Shown here piece after piece: positions 1-10,315 of a stretch of 64,000 bases of DNA. Made by a program: the position numbers and the translations under genes. Position 1 is the stretch's first letter. Each line of letters begins with the position of its first letter. Origin of the DNA: Bicyclus anynana (taxonomy: Eukaryota > Arthropoda > Insecta > Lepidoptera > Nymphalidae); the NCBI RefSeq assembly GCF_947172395.1, contig NC_069100.1:129001-193000 (forward strand), written 5' to 3'. A model generated the notes under the pieces. That model saw only the letters and a list, made by a program, of their open reading frames with translations, was not told where the DNA came from and did no database searches.

Positions 1-140
1 AGCCAAGCGTTAACTTATATAATAATTAATTGACTAAAGTGTAATGTTTGTTGTTACAATACACGATACGAATACTCGTAACATCCTGGTGCACAACGGC
101 TTACTGTAGGGAGCTAGCGTGCTGCGTGCACGTCGCCGTC

Positions 141-238
141 TGTAGCTCACTGTAGCTTACTGTAGCTCACTGTAGATCACTGTAGCTCACTGTAGATCAC
201 TGTAGCTCACTGTAGCTCACTGTAGCTCACTGTAGCTC
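141..238. repeat. 10-bp minisatellite, about 10 units
   Basis: Ten consecutive 10-base units of the form TGTAGCTCAC run in exact register. Variants have T or A in place of C at unit position 6 or 8. The last unit is degenerate. No open frame or promoter signal is associated with it. Confidence 0.95.
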
Positions 239-1767
239 TGTAGTGTTCGTAGAGAGCTACGTCATTCATTGTTCTGATTAGTTATTAGATACTCTATGAC
301 TGCTGACAATAATAAGCGGCCTGTAAGTTGAACTACGCGCAGTAAATGCAGGATTTTCAATTATTTGGCATCTTTAATGAACATTTTTTATAATTGTACC
401 AGCTCAGACAACTGTCATTTACTTGCCGGGTGAATAATCTAACTATACTAGGATAGTAGTTGTACTTAGTCGTGTAGCTTCTAAAGATTGATCAACTTAT
501 CAAATGTCTGTTTTGTCCCTACTTTGAATTACCAAAAAAGGAATTGCAGCGAAAAAAGCGTGATAAAAAGTATATGCTTAAGTTTCATGGCTACACACAA
601 CTCATTTAGATTCTTTCAATTTTGAAGTCAAATTTTAGAAACTTATTAACAAATTTAATTTTGGTGAAGGCTTGTCGGAGTAAATAACCCATGTTACCAA
701 CCGGGATAATATCTTAGATTACACTGCTTATTCTTTTAGCTCGCGCTTGTCTACGATCTTGCCTAAAGGAATGCAATGATGAATGGGACGCGCTAACTAT
801 AAAGTTACTTACCAATTCATTCTTGTAAAGGTATTGAGGTTGTTAGTAGCAGGCAACACATACCTACGCTGGAAAATCATTCAAAATTTTAGCTATTCGG
901 ATAAGAAACGTTAAAGCGAAATGTGTGGTGCTAGATTTTAAACACGCAGGGATGCCAGCTTTTACCGTCTTGTGGTGGTGGTGGCAGTTATTAAAAGCCA
1001 GCATTATTGAGTGAGGTCGAAAAGTTCTACAGATTATACACCACTTCCCAAAAGTCTGTTGACAATTTGGCTAAAGATCCTCGAGCCAAATTATAGCCGA
1101 TATCCGACTATATACGAAATTAGTATGGCTCTCAAACAGCGTGGTTCTGTTCTTTAAAAAGGGTGATAATACTGAAGAATTACAAACCCACTCGTTGTTG
1201 AGTCATTTATAACTTTTCTTTTATTTTAACTCCAGATCAGTCGCAAGTGGTGCCATGAAGAGCGCGGGGAGCGACGGATTAAATGTGAATTATTGAGTAT
1301 TCGACCGCGCGCCGAAAGGAAATTAATTAAAAATGATATTAATTGGAGCTAATGGAATTATCTTCAGTTTTCCTCGCGCACTGAAGGAAACTTGACATTG
1401 GCGATTTGCAGTTCTATATTACCTTCTACAGTACAGTCATCTGAACTCTCAGAATCAAAATAAACGAAATGCCTATTAACATTTCTCAATACCTGTCAAA
1501 TCAAGTTTTTAACAAACACAATCTCTTCAGTTTTATTGTATAGATTTATTCAAAATCATGTCAAAAATAAAATTAATGTTTAATTATTCATTTCTTGTAC
1601 TCAACAGTTGAACACCCCGCGACGAAATAGCAAAAAGATCGGATAGAAGGACTCGTTAAAAAGTTTGCCATTTCATATTCTGAGAGAGAACTCTTTTTAA
1701 ATGAATAAATAAAGTGAGCAGATTTGCATCTTAACGGCCCCGCGGCGCTCGCTGTGCGATAGCTGTC
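239..1767. other. Unclassified AT-rich DNA
   Basis: I see no open frame of note and no repeat family I recognise, only a short GTG run near 972-985. Confidence 0.6.
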
Positions 1768-1834
1768 CCTACACCTACACCCACACCTACACCCACACCT
1801 ACACCTACACCTACACCTACGTCTACATCTACAG
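1768..1834. repeat. 6-bp minisatellite, CCTACA/CCCACA
   Basis: About eleven 6-base units alternate between CCTACA and CCCACA and decay into CGTCTA/CATCTA at the right edge. A 100-codon antisense frame across it (rich in Cys and Arg) is a product of the repeat, not a gene. Confidence 0.9.
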
Positions 1835-2109
1835 GTGCATGTAATAAAAGAGCTGAAAATGAATATCTGTACATTGAATATTATTAGCATGAATTCTAAG
1901 AAGCGATAAAATTAAAAAAAACACCAAAAGCAATTTCACTTAATTTCGTGACTATTTTTTTACGATAACCTCCGAAATTACAAAACCTAATTCTGTAAGA
2001 AGTCCGCATATAAAGGTTTTGAAAGGTTTAAGAAATTACGGAGAACTAATTTTATTACAATAAATAAAAATTACCTAAATATCCGTAGTTTGAAATAAAA
2101 ATACCATTT

Positions 2110-2116
2110 TATAAAG
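2110..2116 (+). promoter_or_regulatory. Possible TATA box for the 2238 gene
   Basis: TATAAAG lies 122 bases upstream of the start codon, which would place transcription start near 2140. Short ATG triplets lie between that point and the start, so this assignment is weak. AT-rich DNA gives such motifs by chance. Confidence 0.25.
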
Positions 2117-2237
2117 TAAATGCCTCAATCATAAAAATGTACTATTTATGATTGCACTGGTTATTGAGAAATGTGTGGTTTCATAAATTCATGCAACACA
2201 TTCCCATATAACTGAATGTGCAATAAAAATCTGAAAA

Positions 2238-2708
2238 ATGATTTGTAAAATATTTATATTTTTAGTTTTAATTATGGAATTTGTTATAGCAGTTAATGAT
2301 GAGGTGAAAAATAATATCCAAGAGTTGGAAACACAAAAAAATGATCTATACAAACAGATACAAAAAGCTATTGACAGAAGTGTGTCATCTTTACTTAAAG
2401 CTAATGACTCGGAGGCTACTTTAGGCCTACAATACATGAGAGACTTGAAAAAACATATAAAAGAACTCAACCGAACAGAAAAAGAGTCTCACGAAGAAAA
2501 AGATATAGAGATTGACTCAAAATCAGATTTGGAAAATAGACGAAGTTACAAAGGAATGAAGTATTTAATAAAAAGACCTAAGAATCCCTTCGATTTTGAA
2601 ACGATTTTAAAACCTAATAAAATCTCGGGAAAAGAGTGGAACGAGATGATAGTAAACCGAAACAAAATGCAACAGAAATTGGACATGTGGATAATAGAAC
2701 GACAAAAG
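2238..2708 (+). CDS. Secreted helical protein, exon 1 (predicted)
   Basis: This exon encodes 157 residues. Residues 1-19 form a typical signal peptide (charged start MICK, then a hydrophobic core, ending VIA), so the product is probably secreted. Residues 20 to about 90 are rich in Lys, Glu and Gln and look strongly helical, with no Cys. Residues 100-157 contain a basic patch (RRSYKGMKYLIKRPK) and a second helical stretch. The start is supported by an in-frame TGA immediately upstream (2232-2234) and by A at -3. If unspliced, the frame ends one codon later at 2712-2714, but AAG|GTATAG at 2706-2714 can be read as a splice donor, leaving phase 0 and joining in frame to an exon at 3347. No AATAAA follows within about 150 bases, which favours splicing. 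Codon choice is balanced and protein-like, unlike nearby repeat DNA. I do not recognise the family. Confidence 0.55.
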
Positions 2709-3346
2709 GTATAGTTTTGTGCCGTAAAAAATCGTTACCTTGTAATATCGATATCGGAATTGAAACTACTACAGATAATTACTTACAATAATATCGCAAT
2801 AATGACATTGGTAAAATAATTAAAAATCCTACTAAATTAGACAATAGTTTATAAAATTCTCATGATATCGTCCGCGTTTGAAGATATATTTCATCATTAT
2901 CATCATTAACAGTCGATGGTCGTGCACTGCTGACATAGGCCTCTTGCTTGGACCTCCAAACAAAACGGCATCGAGCCGCGAGTATCCAGCGGTTCCCTGC
3001 AACCAGCTTGATATCCTTGATATCCACCTAGTAGGGGGGTCGACCATCACTGCGCTTACCGGTGCGAAGTCGCCATTCCAGCACCTTGGGACCCCAACGT
3101 CCATCGGCTCTTCGAACTATGTGCCTGCCCATTACCACTTCAGCTTCTCGACTCCCTGAGCTATATCAGTGACTTTAGTTCTTTTGCGGATTTCCTTATT
3201 TCTGATTCGATCACGCAGAGAAACCAGCTCGCTCCATCGCCCGCTGACTTTTATCCTTTTTATGAGGGCCACAGAATATACAAATATATTTAGTATCCTT
3301 TAATTGTCTAAGAGAGAATAAGTCATAAATCTAATGTTTTTAAAAG
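2709..3346 (+). other. Predicted intron of the secreted-protein gene
   Basis: The intron begins GTATAG and ends TTTTTAAAAG, 638 bases. A branch-site-like CTAAT is at 3331-3335. The donor is weak at +5 (A, not G) and the acceptor has A rather than C or T before AG. A second in-phase acceptor, CAG at 3365-3367, is also possible. The intron contains an antisense RTE remnant. Confidence 0.45.
2892..3262 (-). mobile_element. RTE-clade LINE, 3' end remnant
   Basis: Read on the - strand this decodes in shifting frames to the C-terminal part of an RTE-type retrotransposon: a DRIRN-EIRKRTKVTDIAQ-like stretch, then a KVLEWR...GRPP-like stretch, then the end. The + strand begins with a CATCATTATCATCATT tail, which is the usual 3' end of this family. 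Stops and frameshifts make it dead. Family assignment is from memory of lepidopteran RTE elements. Confidence 0.75.
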
Positions 3347-3640
3347 GAGAAGGAGAGAAGAAAACAGCATAAAATGGAGAAAAAGAAACTGGAGATGTCG
3401 GGGAAATATGAGAGATGCCCCAGAACTGGACTCTACGGAAGAAAGAAGAATGAAGCTAGAAAGAGATCGAGAAAATGTGTGACTGAAGTGGACGCGACGA
3501 CAGGCCAGCGCTACCAGAAGTGCTACATGCCGCCGGAGTCTGCAGAAGGACGGGGGAAAATTAGTAAAAAAGAGTCCTCGCAATACAAATATCCATGTTG
3601 TAGAAAGTGCTGTAAGAAGTCCTATATGGGCTGTCTGTGA
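3347..3640 (+). CDS. Basic Cys-rich tail, exon 2 (predicted)
   Basis: An open frame from 3344 to the TGA at 3638-3640 includes an internal ATG at 3374 that could start an 88-residue protein by itself. Read as an exon from 3347 it adds 97 residues in phase 0 to exon 1, giving about 254 in all. The first part (EKERRKQHK then MEKKKLEM) continues the charged helix of exon 1. The rest holds eight Cys spaced C-x20-C-x13-C-x24-CC-x2-CC-x6-C, with many Lys/Arg. The CC-x2-CC end suggests disulfides, which fits secretion. ATTAAA follows 69 bases after the stop. Standing alone it lacks a signal peptide and would be a small basic Cys-rich intracellular protein, which is the main alternative. The longer antisense frame over the same bases is low-complexity and less likely. 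Confidence 0.5.
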   Translation, partial: EKERRKQHKMEKKKLEMSGKYERCPRTGLYGRKKNEARKRSRKCVTEVDATTGQRYQKCYMPPESAEGRGKISKKESSQYKYPCCRKCCKKSYMGCL

Positions 3641-3708
3641 TGTGTGGGCTACTAACATTACACAAACACACACACGCGATTTGTATGGGTTACAATTTTT
3701 CATGAGAA

Positions 3709-3714
3709 ATTAAA
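3709..3714 (+). promoter_or_regulatory. Possible polyadenylation signal ATTAAA
   Basis: This common AATAAA variant sits 69 bases past the stop at 3638-3640, a normal distance for a short insect 3' UTR. Confidence 0.35.
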
Positions 3715-4534
3715 CTTACTAGAAAATCTGCCTGAATTTGTTGTTGGCTTCTATTTGGGTGAAAATGCATTTGGATTCATATAAAAAAGCTGTGAAATAT
3801 TAAAATTATTTGTACCATTTTTTGAACAAACGATTAAATTTTGATTACCGGTACGAGTATATATATGTTCAATAATTTTAAAAATTCTACAGAAAATATT
3901 TGACTTTTATTAAAAAAAAAAACATGATGCAATCTATATCTGCGCTAACTTTCAGCAAAATTAGATCAGTGCTGTTATACAAGTTTGATTAGTACTTTCA
4001 ATTCAGAGAAATATTAAACGATTCTGGAAATATTCAAATAAAATTTTCAACGAATAAATGTGGTTAAGCAGTGCAAATCTCTTTGATACAAATATTTCAA
4101 ACGTTTAACACTGCGGTAAAATCACGTCATACAACATGAAAGAAGTGAAGTTTAAAATATATTCAAAAGTTGCTTAAAAATATACAAAAAGCCACTGCTG
4201 GTAATTGGTACACTATGAGGAGTGCAGTATATGATATATCTGTATGTATCGGCAGTGAAATGAGTCGCATCACTCTCGAAAGCCACAACATTGTGTTTGA
4301 GGTTTATTAAAATAAAGTGCAGCTTTATGGCGCCGCGCGACAATATATGTATTATTTGTTACACAGCTCGGTCGGCCCTCACAGTAGCTGATCGTTGTAT
4401 ACATGCTCTGGGCTCGCCATGAACGTCACACATGCACAATGTTTGGGCAGTGTGGTCATGAATAAATATTTTAAGCCTGCGCCCAATATAGTGTTAGTAA
4501 GGAGCTCTATTTCAAAGTTTAACGACACCCCTAT
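3715..4534. other. Unclassified AT-rich DNA
   Basis: No supported frame and no recognised repeat. Confidence 0.6.
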
Positions 4535-4819
4535 AATCATCATCCTCATCAATATCAACCCACATTCGGCTCACTGCTGAGCTCGTGTTTCCTCTCAAAA
4601 TGTGGGTAAGGCCAGTAGTCCATCACGCTGGCCCAATGCGGATTGGCAGACTTCACACACGCTGAGAATGAAGAAAATTCTCTTGTACGCAGATTTCTTC
4701 ACGATGTTTTCCTTCACCGTTTGAGACACTGGCTGAAAAGTTGGAGGTGCATGCCCCGGACTGGATTCGAACCTACACCCTCCGGAATCGGAGGCAGAGG
4801 TTATATCCACTGGGCTATC
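4535..4819 (-). mobile_element. SINE-A copy, near full length
   Basis: This is a tRNA-derived SINE. On the - strand it has a pol III A box (AGCCCAGTGGAT) and a B-box-like GGTTCGAATCC. The body ends in the AGCCGAATRTGGGTTGAT motif and an ATC/GAT-rich tail (4535-4555). About 30 bases of the body are deleted near 4733. A (CA)n run abuts the head. Confidence 0.9.
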
Positions 4820-4836
4820 ACACACACACACACACA
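4820..4836. repeat. (CA)n microsatellite
   Basis: About eight CA units directly join the head end of the SINE-A copy. Confidence 0.9.
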
Positions 4837-5820
4837 ATTATTTAAAATACAAAAACGGCTATCTTCTAAAGCCACCCTCCTCCTCCAAAGACATCCTCCA
4901 TAATTGGCTACCGTACCTACCTATAGTAGAAGATACTTTCAGCCTCCCTAAAATGAGGGACGTCTGGCTATTGCAGGTCCCGGTCTACAGGAGCGAGTGG
5001 CAGTAGCGATACTCTCGCAGCAATATACCCCCGGGGGTGCGAAGTGGTCGGGGAGCGCTCCAGTAACAAGTGCTACAGCGGTTGTGTAATAATAATTGCT
5101 GTCCTGGTGTTGATGCAGGAAGGGAAACTGTTCTTTTGTTCAAACTCAAACATGTACTAAGGAACCATCTTCTATACGGAGATTGGCTACCATTACGGCT
5201 ATCCTAACTTAAGAGCTGGCAGATCGGAACAACCATCTCGTGCTCCTACTGTATGACTTGCGGGGATGTTGGTTAGAAGGATAATCATTATGCCTTTCAA
5301 CGTGGAAGCCAATTAAAGTATATCTGTTTATGTTTACGTACGTTACAGATGAAGTTGCGAATATTAGCTAGTTCAGCTGATTACTTTAGTTGCAAGTATT
5401 TACTGAGATAAGTGAAACACGAGACGGCGAGCCAACACATTAGTATTCCTTAAGTTCACAAGCTTGAGCTAATAGCACTGATTAAATACCTAGCTCTGCT
5501 ACCCTTCACTACCCCTTGCGATATCCCTCGGCGCCCTGCGTTAGTCTTAGAGTTAGCAAATATTGTTTGTTTTCTGTGGACCGGATCTCGAGAACTGTTT
5601 AAGGTAGAGACTACGGTAATTTGCAGTTTAAAAGCAAAGATATCTTTGGTTACACTCATAGGCTTAGAAAAACTGTTCATCTTCATCAGTAGATCCGAAA
5701 GGGGTATCTGTACGAGAGACCCTTTTCAAAGTATGGGTCCAAGGTACAGATCTATAGCTAAGCTGCCCCAATACAACGTAACTTAGGAGCGATAATGTAA
5801 CGATTACATATGACAATTAT
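4837..5820. other. Unclassified DNA, possible old repeat
   Basis: 4910-5270 is GC-richer than its surroundings and could be an old mobile element body, but it has no open frame and no recognisable ends. Confidence 0.4.
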
Positions 5821-6144
5821 TCATCATTATCAACCCATATTCGGCTTACTACTGAGCTCGAGTCTACTCTCAGAATGAGAGGGGTTAGGCCAGTAGTCCA
5901 CCACACACAATGCGGATTGGCAGACTTCACACACGCAGAGAATTAAGAAAATTCTCTGGTATGCAGGTTTTCTCATGATGATTTTCCTTCAACATTTGAG
6001 ACATGTGATATTTAATTTCTTAAAATGCACACAATTGAAAAGTTGGGTGCATGCCCCGGACTGGATTCGAACCCACAGCCTCCGGAATCATATGCACTGA
6101 TCATATCCATGGAGGCAGAGGTCATACCCACTGGGCTATCGCGG
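5821..6144 (-). mobile_element. SINE-A copy with small head duplication
   Basis: The tail (5821-5833) and body are intact. In the tRNA-like head, about 22 extra bases (near 6088-6110) repeat part of the A-box region (ATATCCAT), a local duplication between the two pol III boxes. Confidence 0.9.
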
Positions 6145-6369
6145 TCGATTATTAAAATAAGAAAATGGTTGTAAAATGAGAAAAATAAATGTTTTAAACA
6201 GAAATTGTCTTGGTTTTTCTCGGAAATCTCAACACTATATCACTCACGGATTAATTATGATCCATATTTAACTCATATTGGTAAAATTAAAGTAAAATCA
6301 TTTTTGTAATGAAAAAAATACGTAGCCTATATTTTTGTCTTGCTATAAACGCTGTGTCGCTTTTTCGCC

Positions 6370-6520
6370 TATAAGGGAGATTTAGAGCTTACATCCGAAC
6401 CGCTGCTGCGATGCGGGCTGTTGGGCTCAGCGTTCGACTCTGTGAAGATCACTATCACATGTTAGTGACTGTGGCCGGGACCGACGGCTTAACGCACAGG
6501 CATGGGGGTGTAACGCCGTT
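6370..6520 (-). mobile_element. SINE-C-like fragment
   Basis: The order of motifs (CCTATAAGGGAGA, GAGCTTACA, TGCGGGCTG, then a stretch with ATCACTATCAC) matches the 3' body of SINE-C in reverse. It is heavily decayed. Confidence 0.5.
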
Positions 6521-6600
6521 ACATTGCAACCCCGGACGGATTACAATTTATTGAAAGGAAAATCTACGCAGGATATGTGACAGTAGCCCAATATATAATG

Positions 6601-6805
6601 ATTTATTTATTTTGCTATCCTCCGCGAAAAACTGACTTTGCAATTGCACGTTGCAAAGTCTGACTTTGCAATTGCACGTTGTAGAGTCAACATCTCCTGA
6701 GGATGCTCCGGTTTCGGGGTGAAACGTACGTAGAGAGTATTGTCGGACCTGTCGTTGTCGCATGGGTTCGTCGGCTTTTCGCGGATAATAGCAAAATAAA
6801 TAAAT
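6601..6805. mobile_element. MITE with 30-bp terminal inverted repeats
   Basis: The left end 6601-6630 and the right end 6776-6805 are inverted copies agreeing at 28 of 30 bases. Inside lies a 28-base direct duplication (6633-6660 and 6661-6688). The first unit is itself a hairpin with arms GACTTTGCAA and TTGCAAAGTC. There is no coding capacity. Superfamily unknown, because no clear target duplication is visible. Confidence 0.75.
6633..6688. repeat. 28-bp tandem duplication inside a MITE
   Basis: Two adjacent 28-base units starting TGACTTTGCAATTGCACG differ at two positions. Each can fold back on itself. Confidence 0.9.
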
Positions 6806-6877
6806 TATTGTAATATATTCACGATGAACTTCCGCAAAATAACGCCTGCTTCTATCCAATATTTACAGTAGCCCAAG

Positions 6878-7072
6878 TTTTTTTATTCAATAAGTTGGTC
6901 CTTGACTACGCACACACATCACATCTATGTGCCTAGGCATTCGGATGTTAATGGATGAATTTTAAGATGGAAGCGGGGTTAATTGAAAGTAGAAACAAGT
7001 ACGTTCTACCCATATCTCTGACGGTTTTTATGCGGCAACGCTAAATAGCTCGGCAGTACGTCTTTGTCGGCA
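6878..7072 (-). mobile_element. SINE-B 3' part, diverged
   Basis: The + strand shows the reverse of the SINE-B tail: poly-T, AAGTTGGTCCTTGACTACG, then GATGGAAGCGGG, ACGGTTTTTATGCGGCAACG, CTAAATAGCTCGG and GTACGTCTTTGTCGG. The tRNA-like head is missing. Confidence 0.75.
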
Positions 7073-7129
7073 TTCTATTAAACCACACCTGAGCTATTTT
7101 GGAAAAAATAAAATCTTTGGAACCATGAA

Positions 7130-8360
7130 ATTTGAAATTCAAATTCAAATTCAAAATTCATTTATTTCAAGTAGGCTCAATTTACAAGCACTTTTGATAC
7201 GTCAGTTGACTATTTGTAAAGATTCTACCACCGGTTCGGAAGGCAGGTTCTGCTGAGAAGATACCGGCAAGAAACTCAACAGTTGCTCTTTTGAAAAAGT
7301 CATACAGTATTACAATTTACATTTGATAACAATTAAATTACAATTTCTTATAGTTTTATTTCCTGTGTGAAGGTGGAAGCTGATCCAATGGCCTCCAAGC
7401 ACCTTTGTCGTTAAGGAACTCATCAATAGTGTAGTAACCTCGACTAAGTAAATGTTTTTTAACACATTGCTTAAAGTTGTGCATTGGCAAGTCCATCACA
7501 GTCTTGGGGATCTTGTTATAGAAGAGTACACCCAAACCCACAAAAGATTTTTTAACTCTTTGGAGACGATATGCAGAAATAACTAACTTATGCCCGTGTC
7601 TAGTAAGACGTGGGTTTAGATCTCCTTTTCGTTTGTACAAATTAATATTTTGTCTCACATAAACTATACTGTTATATATATACTGACAGGCTACTGTTAA
7701 AATGCCTATTTCTTTAAACTTTTGACGAAGGGACTCGCGTGATTTTAGTTGATATATTGCTCGAATTGCTCTTTTTTGAAGTACAAATATAGAATGTATA
7801 TCAGCAGCCTTGCCCCACAACAAAATACCGTAAGACATTACGCTGTGAAAGTACGCAAAATAAACAAGTCTAGCTGTATCAACATCAGTAAACTGTCTTA
7901 TTTTTCTCACTGCAAAAGCAGCTGAGCTGAGTTTACCTGACAGTTTTTCTATATGAGCACCCCACTGAAGTTTAGAATCCAAGGTCACTCCCAGGAAAAC
8001 TGTGGAATTCTCTATTTCTAGTGTTTCACCATTGATCATTATAGACTTATCTAATTTTATAACATTTGGTAATGAAAACTCAATACATTTAGTTTTCTTT
8101 GCATTTAAAAGTAAGTTGTTAACAGTGAACCAATGCGACACATGCGATATGGCACGGTTTACATCGTCGGAATTATCTTTACTTCTGTCACTCTTAAAAA
8201 TTAGGGATGTGTCGTCAGCAAACAGTACTATCTCACAGATGCCGCTAACATGGTGTGGTAAATCGTTTATGTACACTAGGAATAGAAAAGGACCCAGAAT
8301 TGAACCCTGTGGGACGCCCATTGTGTTAGAAAAACCGCTTTGAATTTCACAACTTCACGG
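7130..8360 (-). mobile_element. 5'-truncated non-LTR retrotransposon (CR1/Jockey-like)
   Basis: The element has the C-terminal half of a reverse transcriptase frame, a 3' UTR (7150-7350) and a 3' tail of repeated AATTCAA units (7135-7160). The 3' UTR is found alone at 27396-27470 and 56350-56500 on the same strand and as + strand ends at 8476, 10316, 22413 and 46370. Truncation at about 8360 fits ordinary target-primed integration. The clade is judged from RT style and is not certain. Confidence 0.85.
7356..8321 (-). CDS. Reverse transcriptase, C-terminal fragment
   Basis: The frame encodes 321 residues of a non-LTR retrotransposon polymerase. It begins in RT motif B (GVPQGSILGPFLFLVYINDL, residues 2-21), then motif C with catalytic Asp pair FADDTS (about 34-39), then the LGVTLDSKLQW motif (about 109-119). 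The C-terminal connection region follows and ends PPSHRK. It lacks the endonuclease domain, the RT fingers and the first catalytic Asp, so it cannot act alone. The frame continues about nine codons upstream of the first ATG (EIQSGFSNT), and further upstream bases fit another frame, indicating a frameshift or the truncation edge. Open reading over 960 bases suggests a fairly young insertion. Confidence 0.85.
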   Translation of the reverse strand: MGVPQGSILGPFLFLVYINDLPHHVSGICEIVLFADDTSLIFKSDRSKDNSDDVNRAISHVSHWFTVNNLLLNAKKTKCIEFSLPNVIKLDKSIMINGETLEIENSTVFLGVTLDSKLQWGAHIEKLSGKLSSAAFAVRKIRQFTDVDTARLVYFAYFHSVMSYGILLWGKAADIHSIFVLQKRAIRAIYQLKSRESLRQKFKEIGILTVACQYIYNSIVYVRQNINLYKRKGDLNPRLTRHGHKLVISAYRLQRVKKSFVGLGVLFYNKIPKTVMDLPMHNFKQCVKKHLLSRGYYTIDEFLNDKGAWRPLDQLPPSHRK

Positions 8361-8475
8361 GCCTTAGTATTTTTTAATTCCAACTCGATACTTCCACGTG
8401 TTTCCGCGATAAGGCGTCTTAGGTCTTCGTAGACAGACAACAAATAAATCCTATTAATATATCCTCCAACATAAA

Positions 8476-8540
8476 CCGACTTTTCAAAAGTGCTTGTAAA
8501 CTAAGCCCAATTGAAATAAATTAATTTTAACTTTGACTTA
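8476..8540 (+). mobile_element. LINE 3' tail fragment
   Basis: ACTTTTCAAAAGTGCTTGTA, then AACTAAGCC and GAAATAAATTAATTTTAACT, match the 3' end of the LINE at 7130-8360 but in opposite orientation. Confidence 0.75.
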
Positions 8541-8580
8541 TAGGGTTCCGTGTTTTATTTGGAGGTACGGAATCAAAAAC
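8541..8580. mobile_element. Fragment of the GGGTTCCG interspersed repeat
   Basis: AGGGTTCCGTG followed by TTTATTTGGAGGTACGGAA resembles the end of a common lepidopteran repeat also present, split, at 27206-29085. Confidence 0.5.
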
Positions 8581-8868
8581 AAAAAATCAAACTCACGGTT
8601 TACGATAAGTAGTCGTAGTACTGAGCCAGCTCCCGGCTAATAAGGTCGGTAGTGTCAATAAATCAGACTTCGCTAGTCGCACACTTGCTTGGGTGCGGGT
8701 CGAGTTACCGAGCCGATTAGTGCACTAATCGCCAGTGATTGACCCGCCAGTGGCTTTGTGGGCTCCTGCTCCATACACGTGACTGTACCTACTCACTCAC
8801 TGACTGACATACTGTAGTACATGACCAATATTTGTTACTGTGCTCATCCGTGGAAGTAGTCATCTCGT

Positions 8869-9162
8869 TATCAACCCATATTCGGCTCACTGCTGAGCTC
8901 AAATATCCTCTCAGAATGAGAGGGGTTAGGCCAATAGTCCACCACGCTGGCCCAATGCGGATTAGCAGACTTGACATGCAAAGAATTAAGAAAATTCTCT
9001 GAGCAGGTTTCCTCACGATGTTTTTCTTCACCGTTTGAGACAAGTGGTATTTAATTTCTTAAAATGCACACAACTGAAAAGTTGGAGGTGCATGCCCCGG
9101 ACCGGATTCGAACCCACACCCTCCGGAATCGTAGGCAGAGGCATATCTACTGGGCTGTCACG
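8869..9162 (-). mobile_element. SINE-A copy
   Basis: Near full length, with a short tail (TATCAACCC). About 8 bases are missing near the TCTCTG-GAGCAGG junction at 9000. The B box GGTTCGAATCC reads on the - strand at about 9103-9113. Confidence 0.9.
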
Positions 9163-9312
9163 CTCTATCATTTCTATCTATCATAGTGCTACCGCAGCTA
9201 TTTTCTGTCACCACACTGCATCACTAATTTGTGAAGTTCACTCCCAGGAGTGGTTTAAGATTTGTGTTGAGCTATGAAGTAAGTAAGTATTACGCTTTTC
9301 TATAATCTAAAC

Positions 9313-9605
9313 CTAGCGGACCCGGTCAAGCTTCGCTTTGACATATGTGCATTTCTTCCCTACCTACTCTACCTGTACCCTACCTAACCTACCCCTACTC
9401 TACCTACCCTAACTTCCAACCCCCATGGTGAAGTGGCGGATTACAAAGGGACAAAAATTAGTCTATGTCACTCTCCATCCTTTCAAGTATCTCCACCTAA
9501 AAATCACGTCAATTCGAAGCTCCGTTTCGCCGTGAAAGACGGACAAATAAACATACAGACAGACACACAAAGATTCACATTTATAATATTAGTAAGTAGT
9601 ATGGA
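9313..9605 (-). mobile_element. Non-autonomous Helitron with TACCC-rich core
   Basis: The + strand begins CTAGCGGACCCGG and ends TTATAATATTAGTAAG, the reverse of Helitron ends. The 5' TC may be the GA at 9604-9605. The interior (9358-9415) is a run of CTACC/TACCC units. The terminal hairpin is altered from the usual CGCGACTTCGTCCGCG form. Confidence 0.65.
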
Positions 9606-10315
9606 TAAGTCAGTATAAAAAGTTGTGGATTAAAGATAGGAAGTTGGTGGTATAAAGCCTCGAAATCCCTGTCATTATGATTACCATGGTAATGATCATT
9701 AGAGTGACACTCTCTATCTGACTACAATTTAGCATTGGAGCTTGTGTGATAGGTCTAAGCCACATATCTGCTTCTTTCATCCTTTTCCTGTAAGGATAGA
9801 GGTTTGGTTCTACCGTTGACCGTTTAAGTAAACTGATCCTGGCTAAAAAATTCTACAAGTGATAATACGATGAGATAAGTCGATGTCTGCCGTCTATACT
9901 TAGTGGTCGCCGACCTCAGTAGTCAGATGAAACTTTAAGGAGAAGATAAGTGAGATAATTAACGACACAGCTAATCGTACCCCCTGCCAATGAGTACCAC
10001 AATGTGTGTATCGATACGCCCGCGCGGCAGAAGGCATTGTTTGCAGCCCGACCCGAGACAAAGCGGGTCCATTCGGAGGCATAACAATAAAAAATCCCTC
10101 CGCCACGAGACCTCCGTCCCTCCCCGCCCTTCGCTTCCCTCCCCGGAGCCGAGATAAGATAGCGCGTTATTCCTAACCCATTTGTATTATTGGCAGATGA
10201 GCGGTCACTACGGGTTTACGATTAATTTTCACTTTTGAAGACTTTAATTCAGATTTTTTTATTCTTAACATAAAAAGAATGGTAGGTAGGTATGGCATTT
10301 CCTTTTATTTATGTT
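9606..10315. other. Unclassified DNA
   Basis: No recognised repeat. 10020-10160 is GC-richer and unique. Confidence 0.5.

Noticed and set aside
1588..1890. 100-codon Cys/Arg-rich frame on -
   Set aside because: Generated by the 6-bp minisatellite.
2189..2470. 93-codon frame on - over exon 1
   Set aside because: Shadow of the exon 1 frame; composition fits antisense of a coding exon.
3323..3703. 126-codon frame on -
   Set aside because: Low-complexity Ser/Leu/Phe-rich product antisense to the better-supported exon 2; no start context or domain.
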